Part shown: positions 12,401 to 22,835 of the stretch, piece after piece
How the letters are laid out: each line of letters opens with the position of its first letter
Numbering within the stretch: the first letter of the stretch is position 1
Assembly: GCF_932526225.1 (NCBI RefSeq)
Contig: NC_064040.1
Coordinates: forward strand, 3,288,181 to 3,352,180
Origin: Nematostella vectensis
Lineage: Eukaryota; Cnidaria; Anthozoa; Actiniaria; Edwardsiidae
Direction: 5' to 3'
Length of the DNA: 64,000 nucleotides
Position numbers and translations under genes: made by a program
Notes under the pieces: model-generated
What the model was told of the DNA's origin: nothing
Seen by the model: only the letters and a program-made list of their open reading frames with translations
The model's database searches: none

Positions 12401-15400
12401 TCACAGCATACATCACGCATATTCAGTGCAAAACAATGCAATATTATACACTAATAAGGACTGGAATAAATTGTTATATGACTAAGATATTTCATTCCAG
12501 AACTAGGAGCTACCATAGTGATATTTTGTTGAGAGGGGCTGTAGAGTAGTTTGCCAACTTATTCCTGTGGTCAGCTGGGCAAAGCAATGCCAGAAATGCT
12601 GGCTGGTGTTGGTGCTTTTTGTATTGGAATATAGAGTAAATAAGAACAAGGATGACCAGGATCTCTTGAAGAATGCCAGTTAAAACATATGGCACGTAGG
12701 TGGATTAATTGATTTTCGCTACCATCCATTCAATTCATGCGTTTAACTATCACACATCCCAATCATCAGGTTCAACAGTTGTGTGAGGTTGAGGGTAAGC
12801 TTGTGACTCGTGAGAGTGAGGTGAAGTCTCTCCGGGAGGAACTCACTAGGATGCAGCAGGGTAGTGAAGAGTTGAAGAAGAAGATTGCATCGCTGGAAGA
12901 GTCACTCATCAAGGCCAACAATGAGATTGGCAAATCCCAGGTATGTGGCCTTGCCTGGACTTCTGCCAAACTTAGGGATAGCAAATTGATTTGTAGGTCG
13001 ATCAGTCAATCAGCTAGTTAGTCTCTGCCAGTTGCCTGTGTGCACATGATCGAATGAGTGACATTCCTGTCAGCTGGTCAGTCAGTTATTGCATTCTACA
13101 TGTCCCCTGCGAGTGATCCCAGTATCAAAAGTCCCAACAGCAATCTCAGTGTCAGTCAGTCAGTTAGAGTACTCATACAGTATGCACATGTCATCGATGT
13201 GATCCTGGCGTGGTCAGTTATTGATGTCAGTCAGTTATTCACTTGTTTTGATCCACCATGCATGTGATTCGAGAATGAACAGTTACTGATGTTAGTTTCC
13301 ACTTGTTTACATGCGTCATGGATGTGATTCGAGAATGGAACATAATTGATGTCATTCAGTTACCCACTCATATGCATGCGTCATGCACATGATCTTAATC
13401 TGGCTGGACTCATCACGCCTTCATTATCGTTGTTGGACGTGTGTGTCTTGTTTATAGTGTTGTTAATTGTTTTATTTGAGGTAATATCTTTTTTAAATTG
13501 ATTTTTAAATTGCTTGCTTGCAATAATGTTAAAACAGGCAAATTATAGTGTAATAAACACGGTTAAGATAATGCAAAAATATAGAAAGACCATAAATATG
13601 CATAAATGCTTCTATCTACTGCTATCTCAAGGCACAAAGGAAATTAAAGCAATTGTAATGAATCTTTTAGCCAGCGTAATAAACAGCCTAGAGTTATGCT
13701 CAGACATAAGGGGAATACTTTTTTAAACACTAAACAATGCACATGCCTTAGTATCAACTCATCTTAAACTCGACCCCTCGCACACTAGGAGTCCCTTGAC
13801 AGCATTCACAACAGTCCAGAAAAAGTCGACAAGAAAAAGAAGGGTCTCAAGGGGGCACTGGGCCTTGGCAAGCTGGGCGGTTCCAAGGTTTGTACGACTT
13901 GCGCTCAGCGGTCAAGTATCATATGATTTACTCCTCCCCTTATTTGGTCAAACTGCCCAAATTTGGCATTGAACACTTCTAACTAAACTGAATACTAGTT
14001 TTATGTCTGCTTGAGATGAAATTTGATGAAGAGTTTGATTCTGTTTTAACCTTGTTTAGGGTAATGTATAGAGTTGTTTACTAAAAGTTAACTCCTCCTG
14101 CGTAATATCAGCCTTGAAAAATCCCTTTAAATTGCTTAGAAATTTCGACCAATAAGAAGCATAATTTTGTTTAATTGCAAATATGAGCTTCATGATGATA
14201 ACTTATGCATCACTACAAATTTTAGTTTATATTAGATGTGTGTAAAACATTTATATACTGTAGGAGCCGTTCAAAGCAGAGGGATGAAGTAGCAACTCAA
14301 CTTTATACAGCATCCTTAGCCAAACTAAATTCTGCATAAACAATTTGAGTTGTCCTTATAGAAGCAGCTGAGCTTGCCCTCTAAACGTAATGAAACCTAG
14401 TTTATCTGATCTGAACTAATCAAACCAATATCTAACACTATAACAAATTAAACACTAAACCTTGCTGTGATTTTCTGTTGATTTATGTGTTGATATCATT
14501 CGTAATTGTCATAGTAGTATGGATTACTATCAGTAACCTAGTACCATTGTTGTACATTGTATCTTTGTGCCATGTTGGTGGTTGATCAGTATCTTTTTTG
14601 TCCTTTACCTGACAGACTCTAATGCTGACCCAATGGTACTACCAAACATCTCAACATGTAGCCCAAGCTCTCTATTTACCTCTATGATATTGTGGTAAAC
14701 ATTGTGAAAATATAAAAAAAATAACAATGTTGAAAAGAAAAAGCTAGTATTTTGGGTTTTTTTGGGGAAATTCTCAATTTCAACCATAATAGGATTGCCA
14801 GATAAAATGTAAACATACAAGACTATACGACATTTATTTATTTCTCATGTTCAGTTTACCGTTTACAAACAGAGAGCTTTGGTTACTTGTGCATTCTAAT
14901 AAAAAACAGTGTTTTTAACACTTCAACTTTAACATTCAAAATGAGTTGTATTTTTTAAGACATAATCTTAGAAACATGATTACTGAGTTTCTGGGCTAGT
15001 TTGAAAGCAGCATTTATCTACATACTTCATTCTCTGGCCAAACTTAAAGTAGTTGTTCCATTCTTGTATGAGTATCTTCCATTGGTTTCTCTGCAATGGT
15101 CAATTCAGTGTCGTCTACCACCTTCCTGTGCTCACTCTATTTTGATTTGTTGACATTACACAGAAGGACAAAGAGAGCAAAGCTGACAAAGAGAGAGCAT
15201 TAGAGGAGGTTTGTGCATTGTGTAGTTCTTACTTAACAAATGCTCATGGTGGTTATGACAAAGGAGGTTTTGTGCAGTGTGTAGTTCTTAATTAAGATAT
15301 GCCGGTGGTGGTTATGACAAAGGAGGTTTTGTGCAGTGTGTAGTTCTTATTTAAGATATTATGCCGATGATGGTTATGACAAAGGAGGTTTTGTGCAGTG

Positions 15401-16538
15401 TGTAGTTCTTATTTAAGATATGCCGGTGAAGGTTATGACAAAGGAGGTTTTGTGCAGTGTGTAGTTCTTATTTAAGATATGCTGGTGAAGGTTATGACAA
15501 AGGAGGTTTTGTGCAGTGTGTAGTTCTTATTTAAGATATGCTGGTGAAGGTTATGACAAAGGAGGTTTTGTGCAGTGTGTAGTTCTTATTTAAGAAATGC
15601 CGGTGAAGGTTGTGACAACGGAGGTTTTGTGCAGTGTGTAGTTTTTATTTAAGATATGCTGGTGAAGGTTATGACAAAGGAGGTTTTGTGCAGTGTGTAG
15701 TTCTTATTTAAGATATGCCGGTGATGGTTATGACAAAGGAGGTTTTGTGCAGTGTGTAGTTCTTATTTAAGATATTATGCCGGTGATAGTTATGACAAAG
15801 GAGGTTTTGTGTGTGTGCATGTTGGTGGTGATACTTATGGTGGGAGTAGTTAATCGGCTGATAATGACAGTGGTGATGATAGTGACCATGGTTATGACGA
15901 TGACGATATGATATGATGATGATTACTGTGTTGATGGTGACAATGATGATAATGATTGTGAATAATGAGTATGGGGATTTTGATGTCAATGATGATGACG
16001 ATGACGATGATAACTGTGTTGATGATAGTGATGAAGGTGACAATTATGATAACGATAGTGAATGATGAGTATGGGGCTATTATGTCGATGATGATGAATG
16101 ATAGCGATGTAAGAATGTATGAATGACGAGCATGGAGATGAAAATAATGTCAATGATAAAGAGTACGATGTGGGGATTATGAAGAGGAGATAATTTTAGT
16201 GAATGATGATGATGGACTTGGAGGAGTGATAAAAATTATTATATGGTTTCTTACCTACTACGGATTCTAATGAATGCTTTCTTCTTTTCTAGTCGCAAAA
16301 GCAAATTGAAGCATTTAAACACGAAATCGAGGTAAAGTAAAAAACTAAGCCGGCCTATCCATATAGGAATAATATCCATATAGGAATAGCTCCACTCGTC
16401 ATCCCTAATCGACCCTTGACAATTCTGTCTAATAACAAGTAGTTGCTAATGATCGCCTTTTTTCTTTCCAGGAACTCAAGATGCAAAACAAGAAGCTGAG
16501 TGTATCGCTTGAAACGGTGAGCTACAGTTAATCTATAC

Positions 16539-16569
<31 letters not shown>

Positions 16570-19500
16570 CTTATTACATTCTTGATGATCAATAATAATA
16601 GAAGTATAACGAGGTCGCCCCCGACGTGCAACATTAAATATTAAAAGGGGGAGGGGAGGGGGGCACTTCTTTTCGTTGTTTATACAAAGATGTATTATTG
16701 CGAAACGAATCCGCTTGAATCAATATTGCCCGAGTGCCAGGCCCTTTTATCGTTTCCTATGAAGTATATACCGGTGAGCGATTTCCTCGCCAATTTTTGA
16801 AAAATAAAATCGCATGATACTCGGTGTAAAATCACTGTGAAATGCTATCCATCCTAAATCAAGATAGTGCTTTGAATAAACCAAACGACTTTGTTATGCA
16901 AGTCGACTCATCAGCTTTCGCCACCTATTAACCTGTTACTATTTCACACCCTTGCTATGTGTTCTTCTACAGGAGATGACCAGGTCGCAACAGATCGAAA
17001 AAGATGTCGCCGACGCCATTGCTGACGTAAGTAACAGTAAAAGAACAGGGGCGTGTCTGTACCTCTACAAACTTTACTGTAGTAAAATCTCCGTGACGTA
17101 AACATTTCGCGATTTTGAGAGGTGCATATTCCGCCTAGTTGTTTCCTCTGCAACAAACAAGACCACACGAAGGAGCTTGAGCTTGACTTAAAAGAACCAT
17201 AAACTTATTACCTTGTCAGTGATTGGGCGTCCTGATTATGCTAAGGCTTTAAACGCATCGCACATTATATGGCAAGAATGTACTTGCATCTTTGCTAGCA
17301 TGGCACAGTTGGTAAAATAGTTCCATCCGAGCATTGTGTGTCGTTCGCATGGTATGTTGTTGTTGTGTCTCATCCGCGTATTTTGTGTGTTTGTGTTGTT
17401 ACCCCAGACCGCGAATAGTCCAGTCAAGCCAACCGCCGCCAGTAAACATTAACAAATGCAATGCTGTCCTAGCCGTAAGTAAACTAAACACTGTCGCAGC
17501 AAGGCTGCGATAATAACAATTATGTCCTGGCGTCGCTAGCCCATTAAAGTGAAACCGGGCTGAAATAAACGGACTGCTCTCCTAGTCGTTAGTAAATGGA
17601 AGAATTTAAGACTGTAATGATAAACGCAGTTAAGCCCGAGTTTTTAGTAGACGAAAGAGACCATAGGTTACCAGCACCTCGCAACTTCATGGCTAGTCTG
17701 CTTAGCAGCCGCACATAGTGTTTCACACGCCTTCCCCACAAGCTTGTGCCATTTAGAGCGTCTGTTAATCAGACTACATCATGGCGTGCAAACAAAAAAG
17801 AAGGCCGTGCCAACAATGCTTTGTCCCGTTTCCCCAGTAATGCATGCGCTATTGGCCTGACAGTGAATCGCCTTGAAAAGTGTGGTATACCTGTGATAAA
17901 CGCTTGACTGCCATGTGACCGACATGTGACCGACATGTGACCGACATGTGACCTCAGGCGTAGGTGGCTATATACTGTACTACAGTCGTATTGTGAATCT
18001 CACACATACTCGTATACGAAAGACAGCAAAATATCAACAACAGTGAGAATATTTCACTGTGGACATACGCACTGCGGAAATGCTTAGGTTTTATTTACCG
18101 ATTGAACTTACTCGCTGCTGTTGTTTATAGCCGGAATAAACCATAGTAACTATGGATAAATTAAGGTTATAGCGTAAGCGTAGCTAACCCAAAAACATTG
18201 GAACACGCGGCAGATATTGTAGCTACGACACAAAGATGTTTCTCGTACAGTTGTCAAATGTTCGAACGTGTCGCTCGCCAAGTTTTGTGATGGATGTGCC
18301 CGTGGTGGTGTACACCGGTGCAGCCATACTTCTGAACGATGATTGGTGGAGATGAAGGGTGCACGACGATTGGTCGAGATAAAGGGTGCACGATGACCGG
18401 TGGAGATAAAGGGTGCACGATGATTGGTGGAGATAAAGGGTGCACGATGATTGGTCGAGATGAAGGGTGCACGATGATTAGTGGAGATAAAGGGTGCACG
18501 ATGATAAGTGGAGATAAAGGGTGCACGATGATTGGTCGAGATAAAGGGTGCACGATGATTGGTCGGGATAAAGGGTGCACGATGATTGGTCGAGATGAAG
18601 GGTGCACGATGATTGGTGGAGATGAAGGGTGCACGATGATTGGTCGAGATAAAGGGTGCACGATGACTGGTGGAGATAAAGGGTGCACGATGATTGGTGG
18701 AGATAAAGGGTGCACGATGATTGGTCGAGATGAAGGGTGCACGATGATTAGTGGAGATAAAGGGTGCACGATGATAAGTGGAGATAAAGGGTGCACGATG
18801 ATTGGTCGAGATAAAGGGTGCACGATGATTGGTCGGGATAAAGGGTGCACGATGATTGGTCGAGATGAAGGGTGCACGATGATTGGTCGAGATGAAGGGT
18901 GCGCGATGATTGGTCGAGATGAAGGGTGCGCGATGATTGGTTGAGATGAAGGGTGCGCGATGATTGGTCGAGATGAAGGGTGCGCGATGATTGGTCGAGA
19001 TGAAGGGTGCACGATGATTGGTCGAGATGAAGGGTGCGCGATGATTTGTCGAGATGAAGGGTGCGCGATGATTTGTCGAGATGAAGGGTGCACGATGATT
19101 GGTCGAGATGAAGGGTGCACGATGATTGGTCGAGATGAAGGGTGCACGATGATTAGTGGAGATAAAGGGTGCACGATGATAAGTGGAGATAAAAGGTGCA
19201 CGATGATTGGTCGAGATAAAGGGTGCACGATGCTTGGTCGGGATAAAGGGTGCACGATGATTGGTCGAGATGAAGGGTGCACGATGATTGGTGGAGATGA
19301 AGGGTGCACGATGATTGGTCGAGATAAAGGGTGCACGATGACTGGTGGAGATAAAGGGTGCACGATGATTGGTGGAGATAAAGGGTGCACGATGATTGGT
19401 CGAGATGAAGGGTGCACGATGATTAGTGGAGATAAAGGGTGCACGATGATAAGTGGAGATAAAGGGTGCACGATGATTGGTCGAGATAAAGGGTGCACGA

Positions 19501-20323
19501 TGATTGGTCGGGATAAAGGGTGCACGATGATTGGTCGAGATGAAGGGTGCACGATGATTGGTCGAGATGAAGGGTGCGCGATGATTGGTTGAGATGAAGG
19601 GTGCGCGATGATTGGTCGACATGAAGGGTGCGCGATGATTGGTCGAGATGAAGGGTGCGCGATGATTGGTCGAGATGAAGGGTGCGCGATGATTGGTCGA
19701 GATGAAGGGTGCACGATGATTGGTCGAGATGAAGGGTGCACGATGATTGGTCGAGATGAAGGGTGCACGATGATTGGTCGAGATGAAAGGTGCACGATTG
19801 ACGTCACATTAAAATCAATGTTTAGTTATCATATAAAGGAAGTAGTTTCGTGTTTGTGTCTGTTCTAAAAGATGCATAGAAGATGTCACAGCGTTCTGTT
19901 CCGTCCTCGTTGCTCAGTCTTCGTGAATCTTACGGCATTTATGACACGCAGTGACGTCATTTATTTATCTGTTAGAGGCCACACACACACAAGTTAGGTC
20001 TTTCTTTATTCCCGCGCTTACTTGCGCTTATATTTGACGCTCTGTTTCCACAAACGGGGTTACTCAGCCCAGTCTTTGGCGGGCTTGGCGGGTTACTGTG
20101 CATACCGAGTTCCCTTGGTTGATGAAGTGACGTCACCCGAAGCCCTCTCCAACGTCAGCTTAGCCTTCCCCAGACCCTCTTGTCTCACGGCTAACCACAA
20201 GTATCCCGAGCAAAACGCCACGGACCAGGCTTGGTGTTAGTATCAAGCTCTAACTGGTCTTTTTGAATGTTTTTACAGGCAGCGGCCAAGGCAGCTAATT
20301 CGTCGGAAACCACGGCGCTATAA
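466..20323 (+). CDS. RRBP1/KTN1-like: Kinectin / ribosome-binding protein 1-like ER membrane coiled-coil protein
   Basis: Coding exons: 466-1087, 2185-2303, 2778-2850, 3262-3307, 3437-3509, 3848-3970, 4133-4176, 4250-4418, 4631-4957, 5119-5202, 5413-5574, 5896-5991, 6561-6592, 7004-7121, 7241-7336, 9338-9382, 9550-9597, 9744-9809, 11304-11399, 11493-11585, 12044-12388, 12770-12940, 13789-13887, 15164-15208, 16293-16331, 16472-16516, 16973-17026, then 17408-17452 or 20279-20323. Every junction keeps frame; either ending gives 1,124 aa. The protein starts with a short lumenal end and one membrane helix (about residues 5-27), followed by an acidic/basic KK-rich stretch and then Glu/Lys/Gln-rich coiled coil to near the C-terminus. 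Diagnostic of the family are two copies of LRxKNWKAM (exons 12 and 15) and LYPEVAV followed by FDAWLAEY (exons 17-18), as in vertebrate kinectin and RRBP1. Family members anchor in the ER and bind kinesin, ribosomes or microtubules. Start 466 is the first ATG and precedes the membrane helix directly. Whether it is RRBP1, KTN1 or their common ancestor cannot be told here. Confidence 0.88.
7460..9023. mobile_element. Tc1/mariner-type MITE with long terminal inverted repeats
   Basis: The ends are perfect inverted copies beginning CAGTACCGCTCTCGAACAT. They are flanked by TA dinucleotides (7458-7459 and 9024-9025), as expected for a Tc1/mariner target duplication. The inverted repeats continue imperfectly for about 150-180 bp and are packed with TTCGCGAA-type palindromes. 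Inner sequences near 8000-8080 and 8790-8870 are also inverted relative to each other, so the element is a nested palindrome around a 108-bp tandem array. No transposase frame is present, so it is non-autonomous. It lies in the intron between kinectin-like exons 15 and 16. Confidence 0.8.
8081..8790. repeat. 108-bp tandem repeat inside the MITE, about 6.5 copies
   Basis: Copies start at about 8081, 8191, 8299, 8407, 8515, 8623 and 8731, a period of 108 bp with 110 for the first step. A more diverged copy precedes them at about 7946. Because 108 is a multiple of three and the unit lacks stops in two minus frames, it makes apparent ORFs of 240 and 175 codons that are not credible genes. Confidence 0.9.
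9905..10416. mobile_element. Tc1/mariner-type MITE, 512 bp
   Basis: The left end CAGTGGAACCTGGA and right end TCCAGGTTCCACTG are inverted copies, flanked by TA on both sides (9903-9904 and 10417-10418). The interior is AT-rich with repeated ATCGTAAAATC-like strings and no coding capacity. It sits in the intron between exons 18 and 19 of the kinectin-like gene. Confidence 0.8.
10470..11024. mobile_element. MITE with CAGGGCTTCTGGAATT inverted ends and a 6-bp target duplication
   Basis: The 16-bp terminal inverted repeats are exact. CTAAAA flanks both ends (10464-10469 and 11025-11030). Several TTACGCGG/TACGCGC motifs lie in both subterminal regions. It is non-coding. The CAGGG start resembles hAT ends, but hAT duplicates 8 bp, so the superfamily is unassigned. 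Confidence 0.7.
11612..11865. repeat. CAA/ACA-rich microsatellite-like intron sequence
   Basis: Imperfect CAACAAC and CATCTACAACA strings run through this intron after exon 20. They produce a 107-codon Thr/Gln-rich frame that has no splice or start support. Confidence 0.7.
13030..13400. repeat. Degenerate tandem repeat in the intron after exon 22
   Basis: Loosely repeated blocks of roughly 60-70 bp share TCAGTTA, TGATGTCA, CATGCGTCATG and GTGATTCGAGAATG. Copies are diverged. No coding signal is visible. Confidence 0.5.
15196..15815. repeat. About 59-bp tandem repeat that overlaps the exon 24 splice donor
   Basis: About eleven units are present, each holding GGAGGTTTTGTGCAG, TGTGTAGTTCTTA and GGTTATGACAAA. 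The first, diverged unit contains the last bases of exon 24 and its donor (GAG|GTTTGT at 15208/15209). The later units repeat a near-identical GAG|GTTTTG context. Confidence 0.85.
15820..16220. repeat. GAT-rich low-complexity sequence
   Basis: Imperfect GATGATGAC-type runs fill the intron between exons 24 and 25, following directly on the 59-bp array. No coding potential is supported. Confidence 0.6.
16729..16828. mobile_element. Short relic related to the MITE at 38641-39623
   Basis: The left part (CCCGAGTGCCAGGCCC) and right part (TTTTGAAAAATAAAATCGC, then ATGATACTCGG) resemble the ends of the 983-bp element in paralogue C intron 1, which has GAAAAATAAAATAGCCTGAT at its right end. It is diverged and without a clear target duplication. 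It lies in the intron before exon 27. Confidence 0.4.
17408..17452 (+). CDS. Alternative last coding exon a of the kinectin/RRBP1-like gene
   Basis: The acceptor (ACCCCAG) is followed by 14 codons and TAA, in phase 0 with the donor at 17026. The tail encoded is TANSPVKPTAASKH. An AATAAA lies 112 bp after the stop. This exon and the one at 20279 are both 45 nt and encode different 14-residue tails, so they look like mutually exclusive terminal exons. Confidence 0.6.
   Translation, partial: TANSPVKPTAASKH
17564..17569 (+). terminator. Poly(A) signal for last exon a
   Basis: AATAAA lies 112 bp downstream of the TAA at 17452 and supports use of this proximal terminal exon. Confidence 0.45.
18331..19797. 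repeat. 27-bp minisatellite, about 54 units, with higher-order structure
   Basis: The unit is GGGTGCACGATGATTGGTCG plus AGATGAA, with variants (GGTGGAGATAAA, TTAGTGGAGAT, GCGCGATG). Blocks of variants recur in order: the phase at 18339 repeats at 18609 (10 units) and at 19284 (25 units further). The length is a multiple of three and stops are rare, so several frames on both strands stay open for 200-517 codons. I regard these as by-products. The array lies between the two alternative last exons of the kinectin-like gene. Confidence 0.95.
20279..20323 (+). CDS. Alternative last coding exon b of the kinectin/RRBP1-like gene
   Basis: The acceptor (TTTTTACAG) is followed by 14 codons and TAA in phase 0. 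The tail is AAAKAANSSETTAL. An AATAAA lies at 20375-20380, just after the stop. Reaching this exon from 17026 needs an intron of about 3.25 kb that spans exon a and the 27-bp minisatellite. Confidence 0.6.
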   Translation, partial: AAAKAANSSETTAL

Positions 20324-20374
20324 TGGAATGTCTCACGAAATATTTTAGCTCGGTCACAAAGATATTATAGAGAT

Positions 20375-20380
20375 AATAAA
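20375..20380 (+). terminator. Poly(A) signal for last exon b
   Basis: AATAAA lies 52 bp after the TAA at 20323. Confidence 0.5.
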
Positions 20381-21107
20381 AATAATATTAGTAATTAATT
20401 ATGATACAACAATGACAGGATGGAATTCCGCTCTTCAGGGTACCTGTCCAAAAAAAGTCAGAACCACTTATTCAAGAGCAGTAGTATACAGTCAGTGGTG
20501 GTCGTCTTAGCAAGGGTAGAGTAGGTCAGAACGTATATACTATAGGCTTTTTATTAGTTTAGGTGCCTGCATTAGGCAGGTCTTTCGTCAGTCGCAGTTT
20601 CGACATCCTCTTGGGAGTAATACCAATATCAATAATATTCTTTGCCATTTATCCGTTCATATTTACGGTTATTTACAAAGCTTAATAAGAAATAAATGTT
20701 TTTCCACAACTGAAAATAGATTTACATTCCAGAGGTCTAGTTGTGTTAATTATTTATTTTTTTTTAAATTAGTTATTGTCGTTTCAAAAATTTATAATCA
20801 TCTCACTTCAATACCCAGGAATGTAAAAGCGACTGAGGGTAAAATTGACTGTATATTTCTGCCTTGATGTTCGTTCCGGTAGTTTTAAAATGAAGACACA
20901 TTAACGAAATGTAAAAAATTTACGTGGACCAAAAAAAAAATGCGTTGCCTCTATATTGATGTGGTGCTAGAAGCCACATGCTTCTTTGTTGGGAATACGA
21001 ATAATGTTAAGACCCACTGTTGTTAAAAAAAACCCACTAAACACAACAAGTCTCAGTTGCTTTGTTACATTGGTTTCTTCCATAAAATATAAATTGCGCT
21101 TTACACT
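20381..21107. other. Intergenic sequence, no gene seen
   Basis: AT-rich sequence after the distal poly(A) signal of the kinectin-like gene. I see no splice-supported frame, RNA gene or clear transposon ends. Confidence 0.5.
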
Positions 21108-22075
21108 TGAGCGAGCGTTAGCGCGTGAAACACGGCGAGCGTTAGCGCGTGAAACACGGGGAGCGTTAGCGTGATACACAGCGAGCATAAGCGCATTAAA
21201 CACGGAGAGCGGTCGCTAGTGTCAAACAGCGAGCGGTAGTGTGAGACAGCAAGCGTTAGCGTGAAACAGGGGTGGCGTTAAACCACTAGCATTAGCTTGA
21301 AACACAGCGAGCGTTAATGCGTGAAACACGGCGAGGGTAAGCGTGAAAAACGGCGAGCGTCAGCGTGAAACACGGTGAGCGTTAGCGTGAAACACGGCGA
21401 GCGTTGGCGCGTGAAACACGGAGAGCGTTAGCGCGTGAAACACGGAGAGCGTTAGCGTTAAACACGGCGAGCATTAGCTTGAAACAGCGAGCGTTAGCGT
21501 GAAACACGGCAAGCGTTAGCGCGTGAAACACGGCGAGCGTTGGCGTGAAACACGGTGAGCTTAAGCGTGAAACACGGCGAGCTTTAGTGTGGAACACAGC
21601 GAGGGTAAGCGTGAAAAACGGCGAGTGTTAGCGTGAAACACGGTGAGCGTTAGCGTGAAACACACGGCAAGCGTTAGCGCGTGAAACACGGAGAGCGTTA
21701 GCGTGAAACATAGCGAGCATTAGCTAGTCTCACACGGCGAGCGGTAGCGTAAAACAGCAAGCGTGAGCTGGAAACAGCAAGCGTTAGCATGAAACAGCAA
21801 GCGTTAGCATGAAATGAAGCGTGAAAAACGGCGAGTGTTAGCGTGAAACACGGTGAGCGTTAGCGTGAAACACACGGCAAGCGTTAGCGCGTGAAACACG
21901 GAGAGCGTTAGCGTGAAACATAGCGAGCATTAGCTAGTCTCACACGGCGAGCGGTAGCGTAAAACAGCAAGCGTGAGCGTGAAACAGCAAGCGTTAGCAT
22001 GAAACAGCAAGCGTTAGCATGAAACAGCAAGCGTTAGCGTGAAACACAACGAGCGTTAGCGTGAAAAAAAAAACA
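21108..22075. repeat. 20-22-bp minisatellite (GAGCGTTAGCGTGAAACACG)
   Basis: Dozens of imperfect units built from GAGCGTTAGCG, TGAAACACG and CAGCAAGCG. A block starting at 21609 recurs at 21819 almost unchanged, a 210-bp local duplication. No gene is supported. Confidence 0.9.
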
Positions 22076-22375
22076 CATAGCGAGCACCCCCACCCCTACA
22101 TTGAAACTTGTTATTTTTTAACTTTAACGCGAATATTTTTAAAACTTTTGTGTTTATTGATCAAGTATGGATCAATTTGGAACAATAATTAGTTACGATT
22201 GCGTATATCATACTTGTGCTGCGACATCAATGTTATTTATTTTATATATAAAGAAGTCCTTTCTACTACGTTACCTTACGGTCGGTTTTCACCAGGACGC
22301 ATTTGCAACCCACATCCGATTTTTACTAGAACGTAAGCGCAAGAGAACGCGACTACTTGATTTACTTGCGCTTGC

Positions 22376-22620
22376 GTTTGACCGATTCTCACTTGTGTTG
22401 CGCTTTCGTTTGACCGATTCTCACTTGTGTTGCGCATGTGTTTGACTGATTCTCACTTGTATTCGCTTGCCGTTGACCGATTCTCACTTGTATTCGCTTC
22501 CGGTTGACCGATTCTCACTTGTGTTCGCTTGCCGTTGACCGATTCTCACTTGTGTTCGCTTGCCGTTGACCGATTCTCACTTGTATTCGCTTGCCGTTGA
22601 CCGATTCTCACTTGTCGCGT
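22376..22620. repeat. 31-32-bp tandem repeat
   Basis: About eight units contain GTTGACCGATTCTCACTTGT followed by a GTGTTCGCTTGCC-like part. Starts at 22380, 22412, 22444 and 22475 give the period. Next to it (22680-22800) a short TACAATGATAAGTCTATGTA segment is duplicated. Confidence 0.85.
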
Positions 22621-22835
22621 TTGTGATTGCACTTGTGTCCTAGTAAAGCACATTCTTGTGCCTCGCTACCTAACCGTGCCACGTCTATGTATAAAGCAAA
22701 TTGTATTGAACGCTCGGCTCCGCTACTTCCCTACAATGATAAGTCTATGTATACAGCATACTCTGGTGCTCCGCTACCCTACAATGATAAGTCTATGTAT
22801 AACGAACGCATTGTCCAGTGGGTGTGAAAGAAGGT

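Noticed and set aside
18150..19807. Minus-strand ORFs of 490 and 517 codons, and plus-strand ORFs of about 200 codons
   Set aside because: They are open only because the 27-bp unit is a multiple of three without stops. No start context, splice sites or domain supports them, and the same DNA is open in several frames.
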